From the NCBI RefSeq assembly GCF_900089455.2, contig NZ_LT907988.1, forward strand, positions 1,364,001 to 1,428,000: DNA of 64,000 nt, given 5' to 3'. Each line of letters opens with the position of its first letter. Position 1 is the stretch's first letter. Shown here piece by piece: positions 8,470-18,287 of this stretch. Both the position numbers and the translations under genes were made by a program. The notes below the pieces were generated by a model, which saw nothing but the letters and a program-made list of their open reading frames with translations, was not told the origin of the DNA and ran no database searches. The DNA is from Orrella dioscoreae. Lineage in GTDB: Bacteria; Pseudomonadota; Gammaproteobacteria; Burkholderiales; Burkholderiaceae_B.

Positions 8470-10161
8470 TCACAGCCCTGCGCGGATGCCTTCCAGCCAG
8501 CGCACCACGGCGACCGCGCCGCCGTCGGGAATGCCCACGGCGCGGTCGCCCAGGTAACTGGCGCGGCCCAGGCGAGGTTTCATGCGGGTGGTCTCGTCCG
8601 CGCCGTGGCGGGCCGCCTGCAACGCGGCGTCGAATGCCTGGAGGCCGTGCTGGCCGGCTGTCAGCGCGTCATGCCAGGCGCGGGCCGCGGGAGCGAGTGC
8701 ATCGATCATGGTGCGATCGCCGGGCTTGGCGCCACCCATCTGCATGATCGCGTCGATGGCGGCAGCAAAGGCGCCTTGCCACTGCGCCGGCGTGGGCGTG
8801 GCGACACCCGCCAGCTCGCGGCTGGCGCGCAGCAGGGCAATCGCATAGAACGGGCCGGAACTGCCGGCAATCGCCCGGCGCATGGCTTGGCTGAGCGACG
8901 CGAGGAACACGTCGGGGGCATGGAAGGCGTGGCCGGGCAGGGCGCGCAGGGCTTGGGCGCCGCGCGCCATGCTGGCGCCCAGGTCGCCGTCTCCGGCCTG
9001 GCTGTCGAGATCCGTGAGCTCCGGCTCGGCGGCGATGATCGTGTCGGCAGCGCCCAGCGCCACACGCCGCAAGGCTTCAGCCAGCGGACCGGCAGGCACG
9101 GGCGCTGGCGTCTCGGCCACGCCCGCCGGTGCGGGCGCCGCAGTGCGCGTGCCGGGAATGCGGCCTGATGCGGGCCATGCAGGCGCCTGGGTGGGCGCGT
9201 CGAGCAGGGACAGCAGGGCATCGTCGACCGCCAGCACCGTCAGCGAGCAGCCCGGCATTTCCAACGCGGTCATGAAATTGCCGACCCATGCACGCTCAGG
9301 CACCAGGCCTTGGTTGCGCAACGCGGCCAAGGCGTGACGCGCGATGATCTGCAACTCCATGGGCGGCGTGCCCCCCAGTCCGTTGACGAGCACGGCAACC
9401 CGCCGCGTATCCGCAGGCAGCTCGGGAAGGATATGGGCCAGGATGTCGTCCACGATCGTATCCGCGGATTGGATCTGCCGACGGCCGACGCCCTTCTCGC
9501 CGTGGATGCCCAGGCCGTATTCGATTTCCGTGTCGCCCAGCGTGAAGCTGGGCGTGCCCGCGGCGGGAACCGTGCACGCGCCCAGGCCCACGCCCATGGA
9601 GCCCAGCGCTGCGGCGGCACGGGCCGCGACAGCGGCGACCTCCGCAAGCGGCAAGCCTTGCTCGGCTGCCGCACCCGCGATCTTGTGCACGAATACCGTC
9701 CCTGCGATGCCGCGGCGGCGATCGGCGGGAACGAGTTCGCGCAGGGAGACGTCGTCGGCGACGACGACGACCTCGACAGGAATGCCTTTCTCGCGGGCAA
9801 GCTCCGCGGCCATCCCGAAATTCAGGCGGTCTCCGGTGTAGTTCTTCACGACCAGCAACGCGCCCTCGGGGCCCGAGGCCGCAAGAATGGCGCTCAGCAC
9901 GGCGTCGACGCTGGGGGAGGTGAAGACATCGCCCGCGATGGCAGCGCTCAGCATGCCCTGGCCCACGTAGCCCGCGTGCGCGGGCTCGTGCCCGCTGCCG
10001 CCGCCCGACAGCACGGCTACCCGGCGCTGTGCGGACGAGCGCGGCTCCGCGCGCAGGACGACGTTCTCGCCGTCCATCAAGGCCAGGTGTTCGTGGGTGT
10101 CGACCAGACCCTCCAGCATCTCTCGTACCACGTGCCGAGGGTCGTTGATCAGCTTCTTCAT
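8470..10161 (-). CDS. ATP-dependent dihydroxyacetone kinase (DhaK-DhaL fusion)
   Basis: This 563-residue cytoplasmic kinase phosphorylates dihydroxyacetone (or a related small keto- or aldo-sugar) using ATP. Residues 1-330 are the DhaK domain: the substrate loop SGGGSGHEPAHAGYVG lies at 52-67, and His220 in GIHGEKGVGR is the residue that forms the covalent hemiaminal with the substrate. Residues about 375-563 are the DhaL nucleotide domain, with DSQAGDGDLGASMARG binding Mg-ATP and MGGAKPGDRTMIDAL near the end. A proline/alanine-rich linker joins them. The one-chain DhaK-DhaL layout is the ATP form (as in Citrobacter), not the PTS form. The start MKKLIND at 10161 has an AGGAG box; the frame is open upstream but without a ribosome site. 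Confidence 0.93.
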   Translation of the reverse strand: MKKLINDPRHVVREMLEGLVDTHEHLALMDGENVVLRAEPRSSAQRRVAVLSGGGSGHEPAHAGYVGQGMLSAAIAGDVFTSPSVDAVLSAILAASGPEGALLVVKNYTGDRLNFGMAAELAREKGIPVEVVVVADDVSLRELVPADRRRGIAGTVFVHKIAGAAAEQGLPLAEVAAVAARAAAALGSMGVGLGACTVPAAGTPSFTLGDTEIEYGLGIHGEKGVGRRQIQSADTIVDDILAHILPELPADTRRVAVLVNGLGGTPPMELQIIARHALAALRNQGLVPERAWVGNFMTALEMPGCSLTVLAVDDALLSLLDAPTQAPAWPASGRIPGTRTAAPAPAGVAETPAPVPAGPLAEALRRVALGAADTIIAAEPELTDLDSQAGDGDLGASMARGAQALRALPGHAFHAPDVFLASLSQAMRRAIAGSSGPFYAIALLRASRELAGVATPTPAQWQGAFAAAIDAIMQMGGAKPGDRTMIDALAPAARAWHDALTAGQHGLQAFDAALQAARHGADETTRMKPRLGRASYLGDRAVGIPDGGAVAVVRWLEGIRAGL

Positions 10162-10271
10162 GCGTGCTCCTGTATGACGGATGAGGGCGGAGGAACCGTA
10201 GCCTGCCAGCATGCCACCGCAGGGGTTCGAAGGGGAAGTATGGCGTCTTTCTTTCCGGCCGTTCAGTCGGA

Positions 10272-10285
10272 ATGTCCCGGGACTC
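10272..10285. promoter_or_regulatory. Palindromic operator copy 1 upstream of gspG
   Basis: ATGTCCCGGGACTC matches the palindrome ATGTCCCGGGACAT at 12 of 14 positions. It lies 240 bases before the gspG start in an otherwise gene-free 350-base gap. Confidence 0.5.
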
Positions 10286-10416
10286 GTCGCGTCCGTGGTG
10301 TGCCTCGACATTCACCGCCGATCCGGCGGGAGAGGCCACGGCGCCAATGGTCATGCGGCTTGTGGGCGCTTTCGTCGGCTGATGGGGCAACACGCTGGCC
10401 CCAGCCAGGCCCGCCG

Positions 10417-10430
10417 ATGTCCCGGGACAT
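10417..10430. promoter_or_regulatory. Palindromic operator copy 2 upstream of gspG
   Basis: ATGTCCCGGGACAT is a perfect 14-bp palindrome. A looser relative, ATGTCGCTGACACAT, follows at 10436-10450, and a second unrelated dyad, GTTGCGA-ACA-TCGCAAC, lies at 10454-10470. A plausible promoter overlaps the latter (TTGCGA at 10455, TTATCT at 10478, 17-base spacing), leading to gspG at 10512. Matching palindromes occur before the PstS-like gene at 19826. Confidence 0.6.
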
Positions 10431-10511
10431 TCTCCATGTCGCTGACACATGCCGTTGCGAACATCGCAACCGGTAGCTTATCTGTGTCACCTCAACGGAG
10501 CGGACCCCGCA

Positions 10512-10973
10512 ATGGCCTCACGTCGTCCTTTCCCCGCCATGCCCCGCCAGTCCCGCCCGTCCCGGTTCCAGCGCGGTTTCACGCTGATCGAGATCATGGT
10601 CGTGGTCGTCATCATGGGCATCCTGGCCAGCCTGGTCGTGCCCCGGTTGCTGGATCGTCCCGACCAGGCGCGCGTGGTGGCCGCCCGCCAGGACATCTCC
10701 GCGCTGATGCAGGCCCTGAAGCTCTACCGCCTGGACAACTCGCGCTATCCCACCAGCGAGCAAGGCCTGGACGCCCTGGTCAAGCCGCCTGCCGGTGCCT
10801 CGGGCGCCGCCGCGCGTTCGTATCTCGAGCGCCTGCCCGACGACCCCTGGGGCAATCCCTATCAATACCTGAATCCCGGCGCCAACGGCGAGATCGACGT
10901 GTTCTCCTTCGGGGCCGATGGCAAGCCGGGCGGCGAGGGCGTGGATGCCGACATCGGCTCCTGGCAACTCTGA
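10512..10973 (+). CDS. gspG: Type II secretion major pseudopilin GspG
   Basis: GspG is the main subunit of the periplasmic pseudopilus that works as the piston of type II secretion. Residues around 25 carry the prepilin peptidase site RG/FTLIEIMVVVVIMG with Glu at position 5 of the mature chain; a hydrophobic helix follows, then the typical globular part with SRYPTSEQGLDALV, DPWGNPYQY and the Ca-binding C-terminus FSFGADGKPGGEG and DIGSW. Length is 153 residues from the ATG at 10512 (ACGGAG box upstream). It is the first gene of a seven-gene operon. A prepilin peptidase gene is not in the window and must be supplied from elsewhere. Confidence 0.95.
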   Translation: MASRRPFPAMPRQSRPSRFQRGFTLIEIMVVVVIMGILASLVVPRLLDRPDQARVVAARQDISALMQALKLYRLDNSRYPTSEQGLDALVKPPAGASGAAARSYLERLPDDPWGNPYQYLNPGANGEIDVFSFGADGKPGGEGVDADIGSWQL

Positions 10974-10989
10974 GGCTGGGGTTCCAATC

Positions 10990-12036
10990 ATGCAGCAATG
11001 CCCGCTTCGCGCCGCGCCGTCCCTGACGGGGGGCGTCGCGGTGGCGCGCCGCCAGGAAGGCATGGCCGTCATCAGCGCGTTGCTCATCGTGGCGTTCGTC
11101 ACCGTGGTGGCTGCCAGCCTGACGCAACGCCAGGCCACCTTGCTGCGTTCCGTGCAGGCCGAGCAGGCGCGGGGACAGGCGCATTGGCTCCTGCGTGGCG
11201 GGCTGGACTGGGCGCGCGGCGTGCTGCAGGCCGATGCGCAGCGCGGTCCGGTCACGCACCTGGGGGGTGATTGGGCCAGGCCCATCCTGCGCAGCCGCTT
11301 CGGCAGCGAGAATCCGCGCCTGGTCGGCACGTTCTCGGGCAGGCTGCATGACGAGCAGGCCAAGTTCAATTTGCGCAATGTCGTGCGGCAGGGCAAGGTC
11401 AGCACCGAGGACGTGGAGATGTTCGGCCGCTTGTGCGCGCAGCTTGGCATTGACGCCGCGCTTGCCAGCCGTATCGTGCAGCGGGTGGTGATGGCCCACC
11501 CGCGCGGCCAGAGCCAGGAGACCGAAAGGGATGACGCCGAGGCCGAAGACGATGCCGCAGAAGGGGGCGATGGCCGGGAAGGGCGCGCCACGCTCGCGCT
11601 GCCGGAAGTGGCCCAGGCGCCCATGATCCGGGTGCTGGAGGATCTGCTTCCCCTGGATGGCATGAGCGCGGGCGTGCTGGAAAGCCTCCGTCCCTATGTC
11701 ACGGTGCTGCCTGCCAACACCGCCATCAATATCAATACCGCGCCGGCGCGTGTCCTGGCTGCCGCCATACCCGATCTGACCGTGACCCAGGCGCAAGCGC
11801 TCACCGATGAAAGGGATGCGGGCCAGTGGTTCCGCAACCGGGGCGATCTGGTCAACCGGTTGCGGCGGCTGGACATCGGGATATCCAGGGTGCGCATGAG
11901 CGCCTTCAGCCAGTGGTTCCGTCTCTCCAGCGTCGCAACGTTGGATCAGGCCACAGTGCCCATGCAGGCCTTGATCCAGCGCCAGCGCAGCCCCCGTGCT
12001 GTCCCGCGTGTCGTATGGCTGCGGGAGGGTGCATGA
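10990..12036 (+). CDS. gspK: Type II secretion minor pseudopilin GspK
   Basis: GspK is the large minor pseudopilin that caps the pseudopilus tip in the periplasm. The N-terminus shows the GspK-style cleavage region RRQEGMAVISALLIVAFV, a membrane helix with no Glu5, as typical. The body carries QAKFNLRNVV and the helical insert, and ININTAPARVLAAAIP near residue 240 is a classic GspK motif. There is an acidic insertion at about residues 180-200 rich in Glu/Asp/Ala. Length is 348 residues. It starts 16 bases after gspG and its stop overlaps the gspL start (ATGA). The partner minor pseudopilins H, I and J, which normally prime the pseudopilus together with K, are absent from this operon. Confidence 0.93.
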   Translation: MQQCPLRAAPSLTGGVAVARRQEGMAVISALLIVAFVTVVAASLTQRQATLLRSVQAEQARGQAHWLLRGGLDWARGVLQADAQRGPVTHLGGDWARPILRSRFGSENPRLVGTFSGRLHDEQAKFNLRNVVRQGKVSTEDVEMFGRLCAQLGIDAALASRIVQRVVMAHPRGQSQETERDDAEAEDDAAEGGDGREGRATLALPEVAQAPMIRVLEDLLPLDGMSAGVLESLRPYVTVLPANTAININTAPARVLAAAIPDLTVTQAQALTDERDAGQWFRNRGDLVNRLRRLDIGISRVRMSAFSQWFRLSSVATLDQATVPMQALIQRQRSPRAVPRVVWLREGA

Positions 12037-13298
12037 AAACCCTGCTGCGCATCCGCCTGCCCCGGCTCAGCCGGCTGGACGCCGATGCCGAGGTCGATGC
12101 GGCACAAGGCGATGGCCGAGGTGGCTTCCAGGCCGCCGGCCGTTTTCCCCTGAGCGCATTGGCTGTCCGCTGGCCTCGCGCGCGCGTGCAAGCCATCCTG
12201 CACCCCCACGACGCGGTGCTGGCCAGCGTCGCCTTGCCGCCGTTGCCCGCTGCCAAGCTGCGCGCGGCCCTAGCCGGCGCCATGGACGGCCTGCTGCTGG
12301 GCGATCCCGACGAGGTCATCCTGGCGCATGGCCCTCGCGCACCAGACGGCCAGGTACCCGTGGCCTGGACGGCGCGGGAACCCTTGCAGCGGGCCGAAGC
12401 CTGCCTGCGCGGCTGCCAGCTCACCGTCTCCGGTTTCCTTCCCGCCCCTTGCGCCTTGCCTGTGCCGGACGCCGGCTGGACCGTGCACCTGAATGAAGAG
12501 GGCTACGCCGTCGTCCGCACCGGCATGGACACCGGCTTCGTCTATCCGCGGGCGCGTGTCTTGCCTGGCGCAGCGGAGTGGGAGGCCGACGAACTGTCTC
12601 CCTTGCTCGTGCAGGGCACGCCTTCCCACATCGCGTGGGTGGGCAGCGTGCCACCTTTCCGCCCCATCGCCCTGGATGTGCCGTCTTCCGAGATCGACGC
12701 GGCGCAGGCGTGGCTGGCTGCCTCGCCTGCCTGGTCGCTGACGTGCGCCGCGCAATCCCGAGGCGTGGCGCCAGGCGCCTGGCGCTGGCCGATCACGGCG
12801 GGAATCGCCGCAGCGTTGGTCTGGGTGGTGGGCCTGAACGTCCAGGCCCATCGCCTCGCGTCCGCCGGGCAAGCCATGACGCAAGACATGCATGCGCGCG
12901 TGAAAGCCGCGTTTCCGAATCTGGGCGTCATCATGAACCCCCTGCAGCAGGCGCGCCAGCAGCGGGACGCGCGCACGCAGGCCGCCAACGCGGCTGCGCG
13001 AGAAGGGTTCGCGGGCTTGCTAGGCTTGACGCTGCTGCACAGTCCATTCGCCGATGGCCAGGTGAAGACCCTGCGCTACGCCGATGGGCAACTGACTTTC
13101 GACCTGGATACGCCTGGCGCCGTGCAAGATGGCCCGACGTCGCCCGCCTGGGTCGAAAAGGCCCGCCAGGCGGGGCTCTCGGTCGAACCGGCGGAGAGCG
13201 GATGGCACGTGCGCGCCAGCGCGCCGTCTTCCGAAGGGGCAGCCAGCCAGCCGGTGCGGCAGGCCAAACCCAGCCAGCCTGGCCGGACACGATCATGA
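12033..13298 (+). CDS. gspL: Type II secretion inner-membrane platform protein GspL
   Basis: GspL recruits the ATPase GspE to the inner membrane and pairs with GspM. The 421-residue product has a cytoplasmic actin-like N-terminal part (about residues 1-250), a single membrane helix near residues 252-270 (WPITAGIAAALVWVVGLNV), and a small periplasmic ferredoxin-like C-terminal domain ending in a Ser/Gln/Arg-rich tail. Sequence is poorly conserved in this family, so the call leans on topology and on its place between gspK and gspM. The ATG at 12033 overlaps the gspK stop, and its own stop overlaps the gspM start, which indicates translational coupling. Confidence 0.85.
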   Translation: MKTLLRIRLPRLSRLDADAEVDAAQGDGRGGFQAAGRFPLSALAVRWPRARVQAILHPHDAVLASVALPPLPAAKLRAALAGAMDGLLLGDPDEVILAHGPRAPDGQVPVAWTAREPLQRAEACLRGCQLTVSGFLPAPCALPVPDAGWTVHLNEEGYAVVRTGMDTGFVYPRARVLPGAAEWEADELSPLLVQGTPSHIAWVGSVPPFRPIALDVPSSEIDAAQAWLAASPAWSLTCAAQSRGVAPGAWRWPITAGIAAALVWVVGLNVQAHRLASAGQAMTQDMHARVKAAFPNLGVIMNPLQQARQQRDARTQAANAAAREGFAGLLGLTLLHSPFADGQVKTLRYADGQLTFDLDTPGAVQDGPTSPAWVEKARQAGLSVEPAESGWHVRASAPSSEGAASQPVRQAKPSQPGRTRS

Positions 13299-13939
13299 CG
13301 CGCCCCGCAGCAAGCAGGCCGGCCGGCCTGGGACTGCGGCGGCCGGGATGGCCGCCCGTCCTGCGCAAGCGCATGGATGCCTGGTCGGCGCAGGCGCGCG
13401 CGCAGTGGTCGCAACTGGCCGCGCGCGAGCGGCGCCTGGTGCTCTTTTGCGCGGTGCTGGTCGTCGTCGTGGGCGGCTGGGTGCTGGCCATCGAGCCGGC
13501 GCTCAAGCGCATCGATCACTGGGAAACGGAACTGCCCCGCTTGCGGTCGCAGTCCAGTGCGCTGGATGCCGTGCTCGATGAGGCAGCCGTGCCCGTGACA
13601 CCTGTCCTCCCCGCGCCGGGCGAGTTGCCCGCGCGCCTGGCCCGGAGCCTGGATGCCGTGGCACCGGGCGCCTATACCCTGGTGGCCGACGAAGAGACTG
13701 CTGCCGATGCGCCAGCCTGGCGCGTGCGTTTCGATGACGCCGAGGCAGGTGCCGTCATGGCCTGGCTGTTCCAGGCGCCCGCCGAGCTGGGCCTGGCGGT
13801 GAGCGGCGTGTCCCTGACCCAATCCGCTGAGCTGTTGCCGCCGGACACCGACATCGATGTCCGTGCCCTGGCGGGACGCGTGCGCGGCGACGTGCGCCTC
13901 GCATTGCCAGCGTCCCTTCCTTCCAAGGATTCACCCTAG
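13295..13939 (+). CDS. gspM: Type II secretion platform protein GspM
   Basis: GspM is a bitopic inner-membrane protein partnering GspL. The 214-residue product has a short positively charged cytoplasmic N-terminus, one membrane helix at about residues 50-66 (LVLFCAVLVVVVGGWVLAIE) and a periplasmic coiled-coil plus ferredoxin-like region. The start overlaps the end of gspL (ATGA) and the stop TAG abuts the ATG of gspD with no gap. The call rests on length, topology and operon position, since the family is weakly conserved. No GspC-like protein, which would link this platform to the secretin, is encoded nearby. Confidence 0.83.
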   Translation: MTRPAASRPAGLGLRRPGWPPVLRKRMDAWSAQARAQWSQLAARERRLVLFCAVLVVVVGGWVLAIEPALKRIDHWETELPRLRSQSSALDAVLDEAAVPVTPVLPAPGELPARLARSLDAVAPGAYTLVADEETAADAPAWRVRFDDAEAGAVMAWLFQAPAELGLAVSGVSLTQSAELLPPDTDIDVRALAGRVRGDVRLALPASLPSKDSP

Positions 13940-16816
13940 ATGAAGCAGCACCCCACGCAAGGCCGCGCTGACCGGCGCGCCCGTCTCCTGCGCCGCACCC
14001 GCGTGGCCAGCGCCGTGTGCTTGTGCCTGAGCGTGCTGGGCTGCGCGGCGCCCGGCCAGGACGACGTCACGCGCAAGCCTTCCGCGGCGGGCGTGCCGCC
14101 CGCCGACCCGCTCGTCCAGGCGCAGGCCGAGCCCGTGGATCTGCGCTCGCCGCCCGCAACGCGCCGTGGCCAGGCCGAGCCTGGCCGTGCGACGCCCACG
14201 GCCGAGCGTGCGTCGTCGCCAGTGCCGCCGGGACCGGTCATCCGTCCCACGTCGGGCGCGTCGCGGTCGGCCGTCCGGCCTCCGGCCGCGCCCATGCCGG
14301 CCGCGGCGGCGCGTCCAGGCGGCGCCGGCAACGACGAAACCGTCACGCTGAATTTCGTCGACGCGGACATTCCCACCGTCCTGCGCGTGCTGGCCCGCTT
14401 CACCGGCCGCAATTTCCTGGTCGACCCGCGCGTGAAAGGCCAGCTTACGCTGGTGTCCGAGCAGCCCGTGCCGGCTGGCGTGGCGCTGCAGATGCTGCAG
14501 GGCTCGCTGCGCATGCAGGGCTTCGCGATCGTCGAGTCCGAAGGGCTGACCCGCGTCGTGCCCGAGGCCGATGCCAAGCTCATCGGCGGCACGGTGCTCG
14601 GCGCCGACGCGCCTGCCGGGGGAGGCGGTCTTGCCACGCGCACCTTCCGGCTCAGCTACGAGAACGCCACCAACCTGGTGAACGTGATCCGTCCGATGGT
14701 GCCGCCCAACAATCCGGTCACGGCCTATCCCGGCAACAACACGCTGGTGGTTACTGATTACGCGGAGAACCTGGCGCGCATCGCCCAGATCATCGCGTCC
14801 ATCGACACGCCGACGGCGCTGGACACCGACGTCATCAAGATCCATAACGGCATCGCGCTGGACATCGCCGCCATGGCCGCCGACCTGCTCGACGCACAAA
14901 GCAACGACCCCACCCAGCGCATCGTGGTGGTGGCCGATCCGCGCTCGAATTCCGTGGTGGTGCGCGCCAGCAGCCCGGCCCGCACGCAACTGGCGCGCGA
15001 CCTCATCATCAAGCTCGACAACGTCCAGAGCGACCCGGGCAATCTGCACGTGGTCTATCTGCGCAATGCCCAGGCCCTGCACCTGGCCGACGTGCTGCGC
15101 GGCCTGCTGACGGGCGAGAGCGGTGGGCAGGGGAGCATGGGTGGGGGCAGCGACGAGTCCGTGCGCGCGGCCTTGGGCGGCGGCGGCATGAACAGCGGCA
15201 CGGGCAGCGCGTCGGGGTCATCGGCCGCCAACGGCGCCAGTGCCTCGGGCAGCGGTTCCACCAGCGGCAGCGGTTCGGGCATGAGCAGCAACACGCGCAT
15301 CGCCCGCACAGGCATGGGCGGCGCGTCTGGCCAGAACGGCCAGGGGGGCATAGGCGGACAGGGCAGTTCCTCGGCGTTCTCGGCGGGCGGCGTCACCGTG
15401 CAGGCCGATGCGTCCACCAACACCCTGATCATCTCCGCGCCGGACCCCATGTATCGCAGCCTGCGCAAGGTCATCGACCTGCTGGACCAGCGCCGCGCCC
15501 AGGTGCTGGTGGAAAGCCTCATCGTCGAGGTCACAGAGAACGACTCGGCGGAACTCGGCATCCAGTGGATGGCAGGCAACGGCCGCTATTTCGGCGGTGC
15601 CAACCTGAGCGGCAGCGGGCTGAACGTGAACGCCGCCACGACCATCGACGCCGTGCCGCGGGGCATGAACATCGGCATCATCGACGGCACCGTCAACCTG
15701 CCCGGCGTGGGCGAGATCCTGAACCTGAAAGTGCTGGCCCGCGCCTTGCAGACCAAGGGCGGCGCCAACATCCTGTCCACGCCCAACCTGCTGACCCTGG
15801 ACAACGAGCCCGCCAGCATCATGGTGGGCAAGACCGTGCCTTTCGTGTCAGGGCAATACGTCACCTCGGGCAGCGGCGGCAGCAACAATCCCTTCCAGAC
15901 CATCCAGCGCGAGGACATCGGCCTGAAGCTCAACATCCGGCCGCAGATATCCGAAGGCGGCACGGTCAAGCTGGACATCTATCAGGAAGTCAGCAGCATC
16001 GACAACAACCTCAGCAACGAAGCGGGCGTGGTCACCAACAAGCGCGCCATCGACACCTCGGTGCTGCTGGACGACGGCCAGATCATGGTCCTGGGCGGCC
16101 TGCTGGAAGACAGCGTCAGCACCACCACCGATGCCGTGCCCTTGCTGGGCTCGCTGCCCGTGCTGGGCGCCCTGTTCCGTTACGACTCGCGCCAGCGCGT
16201 GAAGACCAACCTCATGGTTTTCCTGCGCCCCTACGTGGTGCGCGATGCCCAGGCGGGCGCCGGCCTCACGCAAGACCGCTACAACTTCATGCGCCGCACG
16301 CAGGCCGCCGTCCAGCCCGGCAGGCACTGGGCGCTGCCCGACATGAACGCGCCCATCCTGCCGCCCCCCGGCGTGCCGCAGGCGGCGGGCGAGCAGGCCT
16401 ATGACCTGCGCCCCGGGTCCTGGGAGGACACGCAGCGCCAGGCGCCGCCGCCCGTCACGCAGTCCTCGGCGTTGCGCCAGCAACCCACGCCCGCCGACAA
16501 TGCCGCGCCCGGCGAGACGGTCCGCACGCGCCTGCCCACGGGGCTCACCATTGCCTCCGACCCGGATGCCTTCTACGGCCACACGCGCACCGATACCAAC
16601 GTGCTGCAGATTGCCGATGTGCAAAGCCAGTCCGCCGCCGAGCAGATCGCCCAGCGCGTGCGCATCAGCGGCCTGAAGGCCTACACGATGGCCGGGCCCG
16701 GCGGCATGGGCTATGTCGTGCGCACCGATGTGTCACGCGATCCCGCGGCAACGGATGCCGCCGTGCAGGTGCTGCGCGAGCTGGGCTACCGGCCCGCGAT
16801 CTCGGTGGGGCAGTGA
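13940..16816 (+). CDS. gspD: Lipoprotein type II secretin GspD with SPOR-like tail
   Basis: This is the outer-membrane pore of the type II system. It is 958 residues, long for the family (about 650-780). The N-terminus carries a lipoprotein signal peptide with lipobox VLGC at Cys35, as in the self-piloting HxcQ-type secretins. A Pro/Ala-rich stretch leads to the N0 domain at about 130 ([20 protein letters not shown]) and N1-N3 domains. A Ser/Gly-rich insert sits at about 390-475. The secretin core holds [15 protein letters not shown] near 730. After the barrel, a Pro-rich linker leads to a C-terminal segment at about 885-958 that looks like a SPOR domain ([19 protein letters not shown], then GYVVRTDV). 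The gene begins immediately after gspM. Confidence 0.93.
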   Translation: MKQHPTQGRADRRARLLRRTRVASAVCLCLSVLGCAAPGQDDVTRKPSAAGVPPADPLVQAQAEPVDLRSPPATRRGQAEPGRATPTAERASSPVPPGPVIRPTSGASRSAVRPPAAPMPAAAARPGGAGNDETVTLNFVDADIPTVLRVLARFTGRNFLVDPRVKGQLTLVSEQPVPAGVALQMLQGSLRMQGFAIVESEGLTRVVPEADAKLIGGTVLGADAPAGGGGLATRTFRLSYENATNLVNVIRPMVPPNNPVTAYPGNNTLVVTDYAENLARIAQIIASIDTPTALDTDVIKIHNGIALDIAAMAADLLDAQSNDPTQRIVVVADPRSNSVVVRASSPARTQLARDLIIKLDNVQSDPGNLHVVYLRNAQALHLADVLRGLLTGESGGQGSMGGGSDESVRAALGGGGMNSGTGSASGSSAANGASASGSGSTSGSGSGMSSNTRIARTGMGGASGQNGQGGIGGQGSSSAFSAGGVTVQADASTNTLIISAPDPMYRSLRKVIDLLDQRRAQVLVESLIVEVTENDSAELGIQWMAGNGRYFGGANLSGSGLNVNAATTIDAVPRGMNIGIIDGTVNLPGVGEILNLKVLARALQTKGGANILSTPNLLTLDNEPASIMVGKTVPFVSGQYVTSGSGGSNNPFQTIQREDIGLKLNIRPQISEGGTVKLDIYQEVSSIDNNLSNEAGVVTNKRAIDTSVLLDDGQIMVLGGLLEDSVSTTTDAVPLLGSLPVLGALFRYDSRQRVKTNLMVFLRPYVVRDAQAGAGLTQDRYNFMRRTQAAVQPGRHWALPDMNAPILPPPGVPQAAGEQAYDLRPGSWEDTQRQAPPPVTQSSALRQQPTPADNAAPGETVRTRLPTGLTIASDPDAFYGHTRTDTNVLQIADVQSQSAAEQIAQRVRISGLKAYTMAGPGGMGYVVRTDVSRDPAATDAAVQVLRELGYRPAISVGQ

Positions 16817-16818
16817 CC

Positions 16819-18267
16819 ATGGGCGCGCCGCTGGCCGCCAAGCTGCCGTATGCCTGGGCCAAGGCGCAGCGGCTGGTGCTGCGCGCCGAGGCAGACACGC
16901 TGGGCCTGGCCGTCAGCCCGCTGACGCCCGGCTGGGCCATCGCGGAAGTGCAGCGCCGCCTGGGCGATGACGTGCCGCTGCCGCTCTCGCGCCTGAGCGA
17001 GGCGGAAATGGACACGCTGCTGGCGCGCACCTATGCGGACGCGGGCGATGCCGCCTCGGTGGTGGGCGCCGCGGAAAACGACATCGACCTCGACCGGCTC
17101 ATGCAGGACATGCCCGAGGTCACCGACCTGCTGGATGCCCAGGACGACGCGCCGGTCATCCGCATGATCAACGCGCTCTTCACCCAGGCCGCCCGCGACG
17201 GCGCCAGCGACATCCACATCGAGCCTTTCGAAACGCACTCGGTCGTGCGCTATCGCGTGGACGGCACGCTGCGTGATGTCGTCAGCCCCCGCAAGGCGCT
17301 GCACGGCGCGCTGATCTCGCGCATCAAGATCATGGCGCACCTGGACATCGCAGAGAAACGCCTGCCCCAGGACGGACGCATCGCGTTGCGCGTGGCGGGC
17401 CGGCCCATCGACATCCGCGTGTCCACCGTGCCCACCGGCCACGGCGAACGCGCGGTGCTGCGCCTGCTCGACAAGGAGGCCGGCCGCCTGCAACTGGAAA
17501 GACTGGGCATGGCCCCCGGCGTGCTGCAGCCGCTGGACCGCCTGGTGCATCAACCGCACGGCATCGTGCTGGTCACCGGCCCCACCGGCAGCGGCAAGAC
17601 CACCACGCTGTACGCCGCGCTGGCCCGCCTGGACGCCAGCACCAGCAACATCCTGACCGTGGAAGATCCGGTGGAATACGACCTGCCCGGCATCAGCCAG
17701 ATCCAGGTCAACGCCAAGATCGACATGACTTTCGCGCTGGCCTTGCGTGCCATCCTGCGCCAGGATCCGGACGTCATCATGATCGGCGAGATCCGCGACC
17801 TGGAAACCGCGCAGATCGCCGTGCAGGCTTCGCTCACCGGCCACCTGGTGCTGGCCACCTTGCACACCAACGACTCCGTCTCGGCCGTCACGCGCCTGAC
17901 CGACATGGGCGTGGAGCCTTTCCTGCTGGCCTCGTCGCTGTTGGGCGTGCTGGCCCAGCGCCTGGTGCGGCGGCTGTGCCCGCACTGCCGCCGCGCCGAG
18001 CTGTTGCCCGATGGCAGCACCGTCTATCACGCCGTAGGCTGCGAGCACTGCAATCACGTGGGCTACAGCGGCCGCACCGGCATCCACGAACTCTTCGTCG
18101 TCGACGACCACATCCGCCGCCTCATCCATGAAGGGCGTGGCGAACAGGCGCTGCGCGAAGCCGCGGTGGCGCATGGCATGCACACCATGCGCGACGACGG
18201 CCGCCGCTGGGTGGAAAGCGGCGCCACCACGCCCGAGGAAATCGTGCGCGTCACGCGCGACGCCTAG
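16819..18267 (+). CDS. gspE: Type II secretion ATPase GspE
   Basis: GspE is the cytoplasmic hexameric ATPase that powers pseudopilus assembly. N1E-like helices lie at the start, then the second N-terminal domain ([20 protein letters not shown]), Walker [16 protein letters not shown] at about residue 255, the Asp box, Walker [15 protein letters not shown] at about 320 and the His box [11 protein letters not shown]. The C-terminal zinc site is CPHC...CEHC at about 387-413. It is near 480 residues, usual length. The ATG at 16819 has better spacing from the GGTGGGG box; a GTG at 16813 overlaps the gspD stop and is an alternative start. All catalytic residues are present, so the motor looks functional. 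Confidence 0.95.
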   Translation: MGAPLAAKLPYAWAKAQRLVLRAEADTLGLAVSPLTPGWAIAEVQRRLGDDVPLPLSRLSEAEMDTLLARTYADAGDAASVVGAAENDIDLDRLMQDMPEVTDLLDAQDDAPVIRMINALFTQAARDGASDIHIEPFETHSVVRYRVDGTLRDVVSPRKALHGALISRIKIMAHLDIAEKRLPQDGRIALRVAGRPIDIRVSTVPTGHGERAVLRLLDKEAGRLQLERLGMAPGVLQPLDRLVHQPHGIVLVTGPTGSGKTTTLYAALARLDASTSNILTVEDPVEYDLPGISQIQVNAKIDMTFALALRAILRQDPDVIMIGEIRDLETAQIAVQASLTGHLVLATLHTNDSVSAVTRLTDMGVEPFLLASSLLGVLAQRLVRRLCPHCRRAELLPDGSTVYHAVGCEHCNHVGYSGRTGIHELFVVDDHIRRLIHEGRGEQALREAAVAHGMHTMRDDGRRWVESGATTPEEIVRVTRDA

Positions 18268-18287
18268 GACCGACAGGGGAGGGCCGC

